From Amycolatopsis alba DSM 44262 (GTDB lineage Bacteria; Actinomycetota; Actinomycetes; Mycobacteriales; Pseudonocardiaceae), in contig NZ_KB913032.1 of the NCBI RefSeq assembly GCF_000384215.1, positions 831,021-895,020 of the forward strand: a stretch of DNA of 64,000 nucleotides, read 5' to 3'. Numbering within the stretch: position 1 is the first letter of the stretch; each line of letters starts with the position of its first letter. Below, piece after piece: positions 7,412 through 15,940 of the stretch. The notes below the pieces were generated by a model that saw nothing but the letters and a program-made list of their open reading frames with translations, made no database searches and was not told the DNA's origin. A program made the translations under genes and the position numbers.

Positions 7412-10363
7412 GTGCCCGACCAGCCGGACGGGGAAACGCCGCGGTTCGGCGTGCTGGGGGCGATGCACGCCCACCGCGGTGGCGAAGAGATCGTCTTGGG
7501 CCCGCCGCAGCAGCAGGCGATGCTCGCGTATCTCCTCCTTCGCGCCGGTCGCACGGCGTCGGCGCGCGCGCTGGTGGACGCCGTCTGGGAGTTCCCGCCG
7601 GCGGGCGGCGGGATCCGCACCCTGCGCACCTACGCCTGGCGACTGCGCCGTCTGCTGGAACCCGACCCCGCCCGGCCACGTCTGCTGGTCTCCTCCGGTG
7701 ACGGCTACCGGATCGTCCTGCCGCCGGACGCCCTGGACCTGCAGCGTGCGGAAGCCGCGATCCGCCAGGCCGCGCAAGCGCGAGCCACCGGTTCGGTGCG
7801 GCAGGCATGCGCCCTGCTCGCCGGGGCACTGGACCTGTGGCGCGGCTGCCCGTTGGCCGGGGTGCCGGGGCCGTTCGCCGAGATCCAGCGCGATCGGCTC
7901 AGCGAACTGCGCGTGGCCACCCTGGAGGATCTGATCGACCTCCAGCTGCGGCTCGACGGCGAGCGGCCGCCGCTCCCCGCCTTGACCGAACTCGCCGCCG
8001 CGCATCCGCTGCGCGAACGCCCGCACGGCCTGCTGATGCGCGCGTTGCACCTGGCGGGCCGTCAGGCGGAGGCGTTCGAGGTCTACGCCCGGTTGCGCCG
8101 CCGCTTCATCGACGAACTCGGCGTGGAGCCCGGTCCCGAGCTGGCCGCTCTGCACGCCGGTCTCCTGGCCGGGGCGGACGCACCGGAACCGGGGAACGCC
8201 GAGCAGGTGCCCCGCCCCGCCGTGACCGCCGGGCAGCCGCCGCGGTCCCGGCCGCCGGTACCGCATCAGCTGCCGCCGACGCTCCCGGACTTCGTCGGCC
8301 GCACCGCGTTCCTCGACTCGCTGACAGCGCATCTGCGGGAAGCCGGCCGCGACACCCCGGCCGTCGCGGCGATCGTCGGGATGGGCGGAGTCGGCAAGAC
8401 CTCCTTGGCGATGTGCGCGGCGCACCGGGTCCGGGACACTTATCCCGACGGGCAGCTGCACGCCGATCTGGGCGGGGAGGGCGAGGATCCGGCGCAGCCG
8501 GGCACCGTGCTGGCCGGATTCCTGACCTCACTGGGCATCGCCGCCGAAGCGGTACCGGACAGGCTCGAAGACCGGCGCGCGCTCCTGCGGTCCGTGCTGG
8601 ACGGCTGCCGGGTGCTCCTCGTCCTCGACAACGTCCGCGACGCGGCCCAGGTCAGGGATCTGATCCCCAGTTCGGCGGAATGCGCGGTCATCCTCACGAC
8701 CCGCGCGGTTCCCGCCGGGCTGCCGCTCACCGCGCACCTCGCGGTGGACACCTTCACCCCCGAAGAAGGCCTTGGCCTGCTGAGGGCCGTGGTCGGCGCC
8801 GGACGCGTCGCGGCCGAACAGGACGCGGCACTGCGGCTGGTGCACGCGTGCGGCCTGCTGCCGCTGGCCATCCGCATCGTGGCGAACCGGCTGGCTGCCC
8901 GCTCCGGCTGGACCCTGGGGGCGCTCGCCGACCGGGTGGACGACGAGCGCCGCCGTCTCGCCGAACTGCGCGTGGGCGACCTCGCCATCGAGGCCGTCTT
9001 CGAGACGAGGCACCAGCAGCTGACGCCCGCGCAAGCGCGCACGTTCCGCCTTCTCGCCGTCCCTGGCTCCACCACCGTCTCCCTGGCGTCCGCGGCCGCG
9101 CTGCTCGCGGTGCCGGAAACCACGGCCGAGGCCCTGCTGGAGTCCCTCGTCGACGCGGCGCTGCTCGAAGCACTGGAACCGGGCCGCTACCGCTACCACG
9201 ACCTGGTGCGGGTCTACGCCGCGCAGCGCGCCGCGGAACATCACGGGGAATCCGACGAGGCCTTGCGCGGCCTGCTCGAATACCTGCTGGCGACCTCGTG
9301 CGCGGCGCTCGCCCACGTCGTCCCCGGTGACCCGGTCGCGGATATCGCGGGTCCCCTGCCCGTCCCGATGGGGAAGTTCGCCGACACCCAGGAAGCCAGG
9401 CGCTGGGCGAAAGACGAGTTCGAGACCGTCACGGTGGCCGCGCGCCGCGCGGTAACCCATTCGGGCCAAGGGGACACGACGTGGCTACGCCTGGCCGCGG
9501 ATCTGCTGCTGTGCACGAGCCCGCTCAGCCACGACTCGCGATACCCGCGGCTCGCGGCGACCGCGGGTTTGGTGCGCGACGCCGCGGAACGGTCCGGCGA
9601 CGCCCCGAGCAGGGCACGCGCGCTGCTGATCCTCGCCATCGCCGCCCTGCGCACCTCCCGGCCCGCCGAGGCCGCGCAGCACGCCGGATCCGCCGTCGCG
9701 ATCTCCCGCGAGACGGGCGAGCGGAACATCCTCCGGCAGGCGCTCAACGACCTCGGCGTGGCCCAGCAGTACCTTCGCCATTTCGACGAGGCGCTGGCCT
9801 GTTACGAGGAGTCCATCGGCCTGGCTCGCGAGCTGGGGCACCGTTCCGCCGAGGCGGCTACCACGCTGAACGCCGGCCTGGCGAGGATCCGCAGCGGACG
9901 CGCCGCCGAGGCGGTCGCGGCATGCGAATCGACGCTGGCGCTCGCCGTCAGCCTCGGCGACCGCCCCGGCAAGGCTTCCGCGCACTACGTTCTCGGTCTC
10001 GCGCTGCACGAGCTCGAGCGCTTCGACGAGGCCGTCACGCATTTCACGGCGTGCTCGGAGATCAGTCAGGCCTCCGGTATGTCCGACAGGGCGTCGCAAT
10101 CCCTGTACCGGCTGGCCGAGACTCTGCGGGCGATGGGACGGTACGACGAGGCCGAGACCTACGCGGCCGAAGCCGTCGCCCGCTGCGAGGAACTCGGCAT
10201 CGAACGCGACCTCGCTCACGCGTTGACCGTGCTGGGCCGCACCTTGGAGGCGCGCGGGTTCTCCGGCGAAGCGTCGGCCCGGCTGCGGCGGGCCCACGCG
10301 CTTTTCGTCCGCCTCGGCCTGCCCGACGCGGACGACGTTCTGGCGCTGCTCGGCGAGAACTGA
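7412..10363 (+). CDS. AfsR/SARP-family transcriptional activator (BTAD, NB-ARC, TPR)
   Basis: A 983-aa large SARP. An N-terminal OmpR-type winged helix runs to about residue 90 (AMLAYLLLRAGRTASA), then a BTAD domain to about 255. The NB-ARC follows with P-loop VGMGGVGKTSLAM and Walker B GCRVLLVLDNV. The C-terminal 300 residues are TPR repeats (for example YLRHFDEALACYEES). Such proteins activate antibiotic gene clusters by binding direct repeats near -35. The GTG at 7412 lies 9 bases after AAAGGGAG; a GTG at 7406 is the alternative. A reading extending back to 7259 would cover the divergent promoter and is unlikely. Probably the pathway activator. Confidence 0.88.
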   Translation: MPDQPDGETPRFGVLGAMHAHRGGEEIVLGPPQQQAMLAYLLLRAGRTASARALVDAVWEFPPAGGGIRTLRTYAWRLRRLLEPDPARPRLLVSSGDGYRIVLPPDALDLQRAEAAIRQAAQARATGSVRQACALLAGALDLWRGCPLAGVPGPFAEIQRDRLSELRVATLEDLIDLQLRLDGERPPLPALTELAAAHPLRERPHGLLMRALHLAGRQAEAFEVYARLRRRFIDELGVEPGPELAALHAGLLAGADAPEPGNAEQVPRPAVTAGQPPRSRPPVPHQLPPTLPDFVGRTAFLDSLTAHLREAGRDTPAVAAIVGMGGVGKTSLAMCAAHRVRDTYPDGQLHADLGGEGEDPAQPGTVLAGFLTSLGIAAEAVPDRLEDRRALLRSVLDGCRVLLVLDNVRDAAQVRDLIPSSAECAVILTTRAVPAGLPLTAHLAVDTFTPEEGLGLLRAVVGAGRVAAEQDAALRLVHACGLLPLAIRIVANRLAARSGWTLGALADRVDDERRRLAELRVGDLAIEAVFETRHQQLTPAQARTFRLLAVPGSTTVSLASAAALLAVPETTAEALLESLVDAALLEALEPGRYRYHDLVRVYAAQRAAEHHGESDEALRGLLEYLLATSCAALAHVVPGDPVADIAGPLPVPMGKFADTQEARRWAKDEFETVTVAARRAVTHSGQGDTTWLRLAADLLLCTSPLSHDSRYPRLAATAGLVRDAAERSGDAPSRARALLILAIAALRTSRPAEAAQHAGSAVAISRETGERNILRQALNDLGVAQQYLRHFDEALACYEESIGLARELGHRSAEAATTLNAGLARIRSGRAAEAVAACESTLALAVSLGDRPGKASAHYVLGLALHELERFDEAVTHFTACSEISQASGMSDRASQSLYRLAETLRAMGRYDEAETYAAEAVARCEELGIERDLAHALTVLGRTLEARGFSGEASARLRRAHALFVRLGLPDADDVLALLGEN

Positions 10364-10524
10364 CGGAACTTCCCGCGCGAACGGAATTGCCGTCGCTTTC
10401 GTCGCGACTGTTCAGACAAGGAACCTTGCCTGCTCGTGCAAGGGTTGTGGCACCGCCCATCGGACTCCTGCATGATCAAAAGCAGCAAGGGGAGTCACCA
10501 ACGCACAAGAAGGGCGGGATCTAG

Positions 10525-10713
10525 TTGTCGCACAGGAATGGTGAACGGCGACGCGGGCGCTGGGCAGGGGCGTTCGCGGTGGTTTTGGCGGGACTGGCAG
10601 GCGGGGGTCTGCTCACTGTCGCCGGTCCGGGAGCGCAATTGCGCGCGGAAACGGGAATCGGCGGGCCCAACGACACGTACGTCGGCTCCGGGCTCCAGAA
10701 CCCCCGTTACTGA
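10525..10713 (+). CDS. Small putative exported or membrane peptide after the SARP gene
   Basis: A 62-aa reading frame with a TTG start, preceded by AAGGGCGGG. It has an arginine-rich N-terminus, one hydrophobic stretch (AGAFAVVLAGLAGGGLL) and a polar C-terminus ending GLQNPRY. This is the layout of a signal peptide or single-pass anchor. It is not recognised as a known family. It lies 160 bases after the AfsR-type gene, a position where other actinomycetes keep small accessory regulators, but no AfsS-like repeats are visible. A hairpin terminator follows 28 bases downstream. Confidence 0.5.
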   Translation: MSHRNGERRRGRWAGAFAVVLAGLAGGGLLTVAGPGAQLRAETGIGGPNDTYVGSGLQNPRY

Positions 10714-10741
10714 TCCACAATGGACAGTTGTTCACCAAGGG

Positions 10742-10794
10742 TCCGTGAAGGCCTCCTTCCCTGCTCTCAGGGCAGGGAAGGAGGCCTTCACGGA
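10742..10794. terminator. Bidirectional hairpin between convergent genes
   Basis: Inverted repeat with 23-base perfect arms (10742-10764 and 10772-10794) beginning TCCGTGAAGGCCTCCTTC, with a 7-base loop. It lies between the rightward small gene and the leftward FAD monooxygenase. The same element with the same core is at 21028-21082, and a single arm is at 46415-46432. Confidence 0.75.
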
Positions 10795-10800
10795 ACGGAT

Positions 10801-11916
10801 TCAGCTTTTCGGCACATAAGCGGGTAGTGCGTCGAGGCTGTGACGTACGGCTTCGGCACCGTATGCGAACATCTGCCGCTCGTAATCACCGACAGCGTCA
10901 AGGAGGTTCCTGCGGCCCTCGGCGGCCTCGATCAGGCTGCGCCGCAAAAGATCCGCGTCGCGAAGCGCGGTGTTCGCGCCGTTGCCGCCGGTCGGTGAGG
11001 TGGCGTGGACCGCGTCGCCGAGCAGCGTGACCGGGCCGGGCGCCCAGCGTTCGCGGGGCTCGACCACCCGGATGGACAGGAGCGTGCTGTTGTCCGGATC
11101 GGACTGCTCGATGAGCGCGCGAAGGTCCGGGTGCCAGCCATCCATTCTGGACAGTGCGGCCTCCTGCGGGCTCGAAGCGCCGAGCGAACCGTCCGACGGC
11201 AGGATCATCGCCCAGCGCACGTAGTCACGGACGTCGGGCAGGCTCACCTCGGGCGCCAGTTCCTCGGCCGCCTCCTTCGGCGGGGTGCGGAAACGCATCG
11301 CCCCGAGCAGCAGGCTCACCCCGTCCCCGGCGATCTTGGACCCGAAAGCCTTGGACAGTCCGGCGAAACGCTCGGTCAGCGTCGTCCGGCCGATGACGAA
11401 CCGGACACCCGTGTCGGTCGGGACCGTCCGCGGCGACAGCGTCGCGCGAACGGCGGAAGCGACCCCGTCCGCCCCGACGAGCAAGTCGGCGGTGACCGGC
11501 TCGCCGTGCGAGAACCGGGCGTCGACCTTGCCGTCGGCGAGGACCTCGTAACCGGTCAGCGCGGCGCCGGTGCGCACGGTGAGTCCGGTGAGCAGCAGAT
11601 GCCGGAGCACGTGCCGGTCGACCACGGTCCCGGTCCGGCCGGGGCCGAGTTCGCCGATCGTGTTCAGCCGCGGGTCCAGGATCAGCCGTTCGCCGTAGGC
11701 GTCGCCGACGATCGCGTCCAGCAGCGGGTGCCAGCGTGGCGGCAGGCAGCCGCGCACGGCTTCGAAACCCGCCTGGTTCAGCACGAGCCGGTAGCCCTGG
11801 AACCGGGCGGTGATCGCGGGATCCCGCTCGTACACGTCGGCCTCGATCCCGGCCCCGCGCAGCCCCTGCGCCAAGGCGAGGCCTCCCAGACCGGCTCCGG
11901 CGATCGAAACTCGCAT
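10801..11916 (-). CDS. FAD-dependent monooxygenase (PHBH fold)
   Basis: A 371-aa flavoprotein hydroxylase. It has the N-terminal Rossmann motif GAGLGGLALAQGLRGAG, a central DLLVGADGVASAVR (the DG motif) and C-terminal GDAVHATSPTGGNGANTALR (the GD motif). Start ATG 11916 is chosen because GGGAGG lies 8 bases upstream; an ATG at 11934 lacks this. It is divergent from a TetR regulator, and the space between holds three copies of one palindrome. This is the usual layout of a repressor controlling a detoxifying or resistance monooxygenase (a Rox-like role is possible). It may not belong to the neighbouring biosynthetic cluster. Confidence 0.85.
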   Translation of the reverse strand: MRVSIAGAGLGGLALAQGLRGAGIEADVYERDPAITARFQGYRLVLNQAGFEAVRGCLPPRWHPLLDAIVGDAYGERLILDPRLNTIGELGPGRTGTVVDRHVLRHLLLTGLTVRTGAALTGYEVLADGKVDARFSHGEPVTADLLVGADGVASAVRATLSPRTVPTDTGVRFVIGRTTLTERFAGLSKAFGSKIAGDGVSLLLGAMRFRTPPKEAAEELAPEVSLPDVRDYVRWAMILPSDGSLGASSPQEAALSRMDGWHPDLRALIEQSDPDNSTLLSIRVVEPRERWAPGPVTLLGDAVHATSPTGGNGANTALRDADLLRRSLIEAAEGRRNLLDAVGDYERQMFAYGAEAVRHSLDALPAYVPKS

Positions 11917-11940
11917 CACATACCTCCCGAACACTGTTCA

Positions 11941-11995
11941 ACGAACTAAGTTCGTCGCTAACGAACTTAGTTCTACTTGGCGAACTAAGTTCGTG
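11941..11995. promoter_or_regulatory. Triple operator with 20-bp spacing
   Basis: Three copies of the palindrome GAACTTAGTTC/GAACTAAGTTC at 11943-11953, 11963-11973 and 11983-11993, exactly 20 bases apart. They lie in the 89-base space between the FAD monooxygenase and the TetR gene. Almost certainly the binding sites of the TetR protein, which would repress both genes. Confidence 0.85.
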
Positions 11996-12005
11996 TCAAG
12001 CTAGA

Positions 12006-12758
12006 GTGATCGGCATGCCCTCCGATCCCCGCCAGCGCCGGGCAGCCCGGCACGCCCAGCCCGCCGAGGCCCCGGCAGCGTCACCACCACGGAAGAAGCC
12101 CATCACGGTCGACCGCATCACCGACGCCGCCCTGCAGGTGGTGGCCACCGAGGGATACGACGCCCTGACCATCCGCCGGGTCGCCGCGGTGCTGGGCGCG
12201 GGGCCGTCGTCGCTGTACGCGCACATCGTCAACAAGGACGACATCGACGACCTGCTCGTCGGCAGGCTCTACTCCGAGATCGTCCTCCCCGCACCGGATC
12301 CGGCCGGGTGGCGGAGGCAGATCCGGGACGTCTACACCCAGATCCGCGACCAGTACCTGAAATATCCGGGGATCTCCCGCGCCGCGCTCGGGACGGTCCC
12401 CACGAACCTCCACACCCTGAAGGTGCGCGAAGGGCTTCTGGCGATCCTGCTCGACGGCGGCATCGAACCGCAGACCGCCGCCTGGGCGCTCGACGCCCTG
12501 TCCCTATACGTCAGCGCCTACGCCCTGGAGCAGTCGCTGGTCCAGCAGCGGCGGAAGAACCAGGACCAGGAATGGGTCGTCAGCCGCGAGGACCTGCTGC
12601 ACCGGTTCGCCGCGCTGCCCGCCGACGAGTTTCCGCGGACCCGGCGCCATGCCGCCGAGCTGACCTCGGGCACCGGGCACGACCGATTCGACTTCACCCT
12701 CGGCCTGATCATGGACAACCTGGACCGTGGCTCCTCGATCGAGGCTGTTCGGCCCTAG
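12006..12758 (+). CDS. TetR-family repressor (TetR_C_1 type)
   Basis: A 250-aa regulator. The N-terminal HTH lies at residues about 35-85 (TVDRITDAALQVVATEG then LTIRRVAAVLGAG), followed by SSLYAHIVNKDD, typical of the TetR_C_1 group that responds to small hydrophobic ligands. The C-terminal ligand-binding domain is full length. The GTG at 12006 lies only 12 bases after the last operator palindrome, so the mRNA may be leaderless; ATG 12015 is the alternative start. Likely autoregulated and controlling the divergent monooxygenase. Confidence 0.88.
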   Translation: MIGMPSDPRQRRAARHAQPAEAPAASPPRKKPITVDRITDAALQVVATEGYDALTIRRVAAVLGAGPSSLYAHIVNKDDIDDLLVGRLYSEIVLPAPDPAGWRRQIRDVYTQIRDQYLKYPGISRAALGTVPTNLHTLKVREGLLAILLDGGIEPQTAAWALDALSLYVSAYALEQSLVQQRRKNQDQEWVVSREDLLHRFAALPADEFPRTRRHAAELTSGTGHDRFDFTLGLIMDNLDRGSSIEAVRP

Positions 12759-12777
12759 CCGCCTGCCCGCTCCCCGC

Positions 12778-13533
12778 TCATCTCGCCGCGCCGGGGAGTG
12801 CGCGGGGCCGCAGCAAGAGCCCTGGCGGCAGCTCCACCTCGAGCCCCATGATCGTCGCGGTCGGCCTGCGGCGGGGCCACCAGCCCGCCGTCGTGACGTC
12901 GATCAGGTCGTCGGTGAACGCCTTGCGCTGCGCCGGTGTCACCGCGTGCCAGCGCATCTTGAACGCCGGGCGCACCGGCGCGATGAACGGCCTGACCGGT
13001 TCGTGTGCGCGGGCGAACACGGTTTCGAAGTTCCGGTCCGGCACGTAGTTCAGTTCCAGATCGATCAGCGGCTCCGGTCCGCCTGCCCGGTGACGGCACC
13101 GCGCGAGGATCCGCGCGATCTCGTCCACCGCCAGCCGCACGGAACCGGGGACCTGGTCCTGCCACCAGCCGAGGAACGGCGCGTTCACCGACTGGGCGGT
13201 GAGTTCGTCCGGCAGTACGATCACCGCCCGGACCGCGGTGCCGGTGAGTTCCACGTGCAGCCGCGTCCATCGGCTGTCCGTGTCGAGAAAGAACCGCGGC
13301 AGCGGCACCGAGGTCTCGGCGCCGAGCCGGATCCGCTCCTTGACCGCGACGAACGGGTGGTCCGACGGTTCAGGATCGCCCGCGTGCCGACCGTTCCGGC
13401 CGTCCGGCAGGACGAACACGAACTCGAGACGATCGCCGGTGAGCTTCAGTCCGGCCGGGAACAGCGACCCGAGACCACCCATGAGCGCCGAGCCGACGAC
13501 GAGTGCGTTGTGGCTGGACGCGCCTCCGGTCAT
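12778..13533 (-). CDS. Hypothetical protein in the roadblock gene group
   Basis: A 251-aa protein that I do not recognise. It begins MTGGASSHNALVVGSALMGG. It has no clear signal peptide, and the middle is rich in beta-strand-like alternation with several tryptophans. It is the third gene after two roadblock-domain genes in the same direction, 49 bases beyond the second one, so a common transcript is likely. Its 3' end meets the TetR gene convergently with 19 bases between. Confidence 0.6.
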   Translation of the reverse strand: MTGGASSHNALVVGSALMGGLGSLFPAGLKLTGDRLEFVFVLPDGRNGRHAGDPEPSDHPFVAVKERIRLGAETSVPLPRFFLDTDSRWTRLHVELTGTAVRAVIVLPDELTAQSVNAPFLGWWQDQVPGSVRLAVDEIARILARCRHRAGGPEPLIDLELNYVPDRNFETVFARAHEPVRPFIAPVRPAFKMRWHAVTPAQRKAFTDDLIDVTTAGWWPRRRPTATIMGLEVELPPGLLLRPRALPGAAR

Positions 13534-13582
13534 CGCCGGCTCCCTCCTGTCCGGGTGGTCGCCGCCGCACCCACGCCTGTCT

Positions 13583-13954
13583 TCAGACCTGCAACTCCGA
13601 CTCGATGCGCTTGAGATAGTGCCGCGCCAGCGCGAGATTCGACTGATCCCGGTCCAGCACCAGATACAGGAACAAGGAACTCCTGGCGCTCACGGAATCC
13701 AGCAGGCGGATCAGGTGGTACTGGCGATGCAGCGTGATGAGAATGTCCTCGATGCTGTCGTTGAGCGCGAGCGCGGACATGACGCGGAGTTTCGATCTGA
13801 CGACATCGGTGTTACCCGCCGCCGCGACCTCCAGGTTGAGCCAATCACCGCCTCCGCTGGTGCCGAGCGACATCCCGCTCTCGTAGTCGACCAGCGCGAC
13901 GCCCATGGCCCCGGCGATCGACATGGATTCCTTCAGGGCGTTTTCGATGTTCAT
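13583..13954 (-). CDS. Roadblock/LC7-like domain protein
   Basis: A 123-aa protein with the alpha-beta layout of roadblock/LC7 (MglB-like) proteins. It starts MNIENALKESMSIAGAMGVA, followed by VALVDYESGMSLGTSGGG and a C-terminal helix. Roadblock proteins usually act as partners or GTPase-activating factors of small Ras-like GTPases. It lies 30 bases after a second roadblock gene. No GTPase gene is seen in the group. Confidence 0.65.
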   Translation of the reverse strand: MNIENALKESMSIAGAMGVALVDYESGMSLGTSGGGDWLNLEVAAAGNTDVVRSKLRVMSALALNDSIEDILITLHRQYHLIRLLDSVSARSSLFLYLVLDRDQSNLALARHYLKRIESELQV

Positions 13955-13984
13955 CGAACTCCACTTCTTCGTTCCGATTGACGG

Positions 13985-14353
13985 CTAAGCAGCCAGGATC
14001 GAGCTGATCCGATCGATGACAGGGCGGCATTCGAAAAGAAGGCGGCCGACGTTCAGTTGCCGGTCTCCCATGATGACCATGAGTGCCATCCGGTCGATGG
14101 CGTACACGGCCATGTAACCGTCACTGCTGAACACCACGGTCTGCCGGAGGGTGCCCTTGCCAGTCACCTCGGCCGCCTGACGCGCGATCCCGAGATTCGC
14201 GGCGGCGAGAGCGGAAACCTCCGCGGGGTCGATACTCTTCGCCGCGTCGGCGACGATCGGTATTCCGTCGACCGCGGCTATCACCGTGTCGGTCACTCCG
14301 GCGACGTTGTCCCGCAGGGTCCGCAGTTCGGCGATCAGTGCATCGAAATCCAC
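13985..14353 (-). CDS. Roadblock/LC7 domain protein
   Basis: A 122-aa roadblock protein (FDALIAELRTLRDNVAGVTD, then AAVDGIPIVADA and LRQTVVFSSDGYMAVYAI). It is close to the roadblock members of actinobacterial conservons, which pair with a histidine-kinase-like protein, a DUF742 protein and a small GTPase. Those partners are absent here. GTG 14353 is chosen because AGGAAG lies 8 bases upstream; a longer in-frame start at 14455 lacks such a site. First gene of a three-gene leftward group. Confidence 0.75.
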   Translation of the reverse strand: MDFDALIAELRTLRDNVAGVTDTVIAAVDGIPIVADAAKSIDPAEVSALAAANLGIARQAAEVTGKGTLRQTVVFSSDGYMAVYAIDRMALMVIMGDRQLNVGRLLFECRPVIDRISSILAA

Positions 14354-14742
14354 TACTCTTACTTCCTGTTTCAGAGGCCTCATCAGGAGATTCCACGATG
14401 AACAGCACTCTGACGGCTCGGTCCGAAACAATCTTCGAAACGGCACGACAGTCACATCTCAGGACCACTCCGCGTGAACTCGATTCAGTGAAGCCGGTAC
14501 GGGACAAATGATCACTCGATGGTTTTATCAACCGCGATGGAACGTACCACCGACGTTAGTCATCACCTATGCGTATCCGGGACACGGCAGCGGTATCACG
14601 CGATCGGCTCAAACACTTTCCGTGTACGCACCAGGTCGCCGGATCGGCCGTCGCGGCACCACCCGAAGCCGGGGCGGTACGCGATTTCCCGACGATCGGG
14701 GAAAGGCAACGAAAATGCCTTACCGGTCGGCCGCCCTCGACG
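14354..14742. other. Intergenic region, relatively AT-rich, promoter for the roadblock group
   Basis: 389 bases between the XRE regulator stop and the first roadblock gene. It is clearly less GC-rich than its surroundings between about 14470 and 14620. No gene can be supported in any frame. It must hold the promoter and a leader for the roadblock genes; I could not identify a convincing -35/-10 pair. Confidence 0.5.
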
Positions 14743-15591
14743 TCAGCGTCCGGCTCGTCCGGCCGAGCCGGACAACCGGTCGAGCGCCGCCTGGCTTTCC
14801 TCGTCCATGGCACGGTAGATCACCAGCCGCTGATCCTGATCCTGAAGCGGGGTGAGCACCTCGAAATGCAGTTCGAGCAGGCCGGCCGCGGGATGCCGGA
14901 TCGTCTTGCTCCCGCGGCCCTTGACCTTGACGTCACGTTCGGCCCACATACGCGCGAATTCCTCGTCGGTGGTGAATTCGGCGATGAGCTCGGCCAAGGC
15001 CCGGTCGTCGGGGTGCGCCGCCCACGCGGCACGCAGATGAGCGATCCCTTCCCGCACGACGCGTTCACGGTCCACGGCGAAATCACGGATTTCCGGATGC
15101 TTGAGGCATAACCACATCGAATTGCGCTGCGACGGCGGCAAAGTGCCGAAATCCACCAGCAGCGCCGCCATTTCGTCGTTCCAGGCCAGAATGTCGTAGC
15201 GGTGGTTCATCAGCATCACGGGCAGCGGCGACAGATCGGCCACCAGCCGGGCCAGTGGCGGCGCCGCGGTCGTCGCGAGTTTGCCGTCGTCGCGGGGACG
15301 CTGCCGGGCCAGGTCGAAAAGGTAGGCGCGTTCGTCGGGAGCCAGGCGCAACGCCCTCGCCAGCGCCTCCACCACGTCCGCCGACGGCCGCAGCCCTCGG
15401 GCCTGTTCCAGCCGGACGATGTAATCGATGCTGACCCCCGCCAGTTCGGCGACCTCCTCACGGCGCAGCCCCGGCGTCCGCCGGGACCGGCGGCGGGACG
15501 GCAGGCCGAAATCGTCCGGGTCCAGGCGTTCACGCCGGGTCCGCAGGAACGCGGCCAGCTCCTGGGTCGGGTCCACGGTGCGGGTCGTCAT
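14743..15591 (-). CDS. XRE-family regulator with MmyB-like ligand-binding domain
   Basis: A 282-aa protein. The N-terminal HTH is at residues about 35-95 (TPGLRREEVAELAGVSIDY, LEQARGLRPSADVVEALARA). A PAS-like MmyB domain follows (PLPVMLMNHRYDILAWNDEM). This family is abundant in actinomycetes, and in MmyB itself the C-terminal domain binds fatty acid. Such regulators normally control an adjacent oxidoreductase gene. Here the divergent neighbour is the exporter of the biosynthetic operon, 345 bases away. Its role in the cluster is open. Confidence 0.85.
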   Translation of the reverse strand: MTTRTVDPTQELAAFLRTRRERLDPDDFGLPSRRRSRRTPGLRREEVAELAGVSIDYIVRLEQARGLRPSADVVEALARALRLAPDERAYLFDLARQRPRDDGKLATTAAPPLARLVADLSPLPVMLMNHRYDILAWNDEMAALLVDFGTLPPSQRNSMWLCLKHPEIRDFAVDRERVVREGIAHLRAAWAAHPDDRALAELIAEFTTDEEFARMWAERDVKVKGRGSKTIRHPAAGLLELHFEVLTPLQDQDQRLVIYRAMDEESQAALDRLSGSAGRAGR

Positions 15592-15711
15592 GATCGGTCC
15601 AACAGCATGGGCGGGACCGGTGTTCCCAGGATCTTCTCTCCCTTGTCCCCTGAGTCACGTCTCCAAGCACGCGAGATCCGGCTCTGATCACGCGAGTTCG
15701 GCGGACCCGAA

Positions 15712-15751
15712 TTCCCCGGCCGACGGGAACGCTTCCCCTACTCGCCGGGAA
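15712..15751. promoter_or_regulatory. Tandem inverted-repeat operators before the exporter/ligase operon
   Basis: Two inverted repeats of the form TTCCCC-N-CGGGAA: 15712-15729 (6-base spacer) and 15733-15751 (7-base spacer). They are followed by AGATCCGGACC. Nearly the same motif stands before the N-hydroxylase operon (26292-26349) and the cupin operon (27509-27526). Probably the binding site of a pathway-specific regulator, perhaps the LuxR-type protein at 26723. Confidence 0.65.
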
Positions 15752-15874
15752 AGATCCGGACCTAGCCTTGGCGGCACCGGTCGGCCATGTCGGCGACACT
15801 CGTTGCCTCCCCAGGGACTGGGCTCGCGCCGGTACTTCTCGTGACCACCGCGGGTATCCGACCATGGAGGACGT

Positions 15875-15940
15875 GTGACCGAGCGAGAGAGCGACAGCAC
15901 AGGACCGGAAACCCTGGCGACGACGGGCGTGGCGGCATGA
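15875..15940 (+). CDS. Possible 21-aa leader peptide coupled to the exporter gene
   Basis: A GTG-initiated frame of 21 codons (VTERESDSTG...) starting 4 bases after GGAGG and ending with a TGA that overlaps the exporter ATG (ATGA). The exporter start itself has only a weak ribosome site, so the short frame may couple translation. It could also be chance, as the peptide resembles no family. Confidence 0.35.
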   Translation: MTERESDSTGPETLATTGVAA

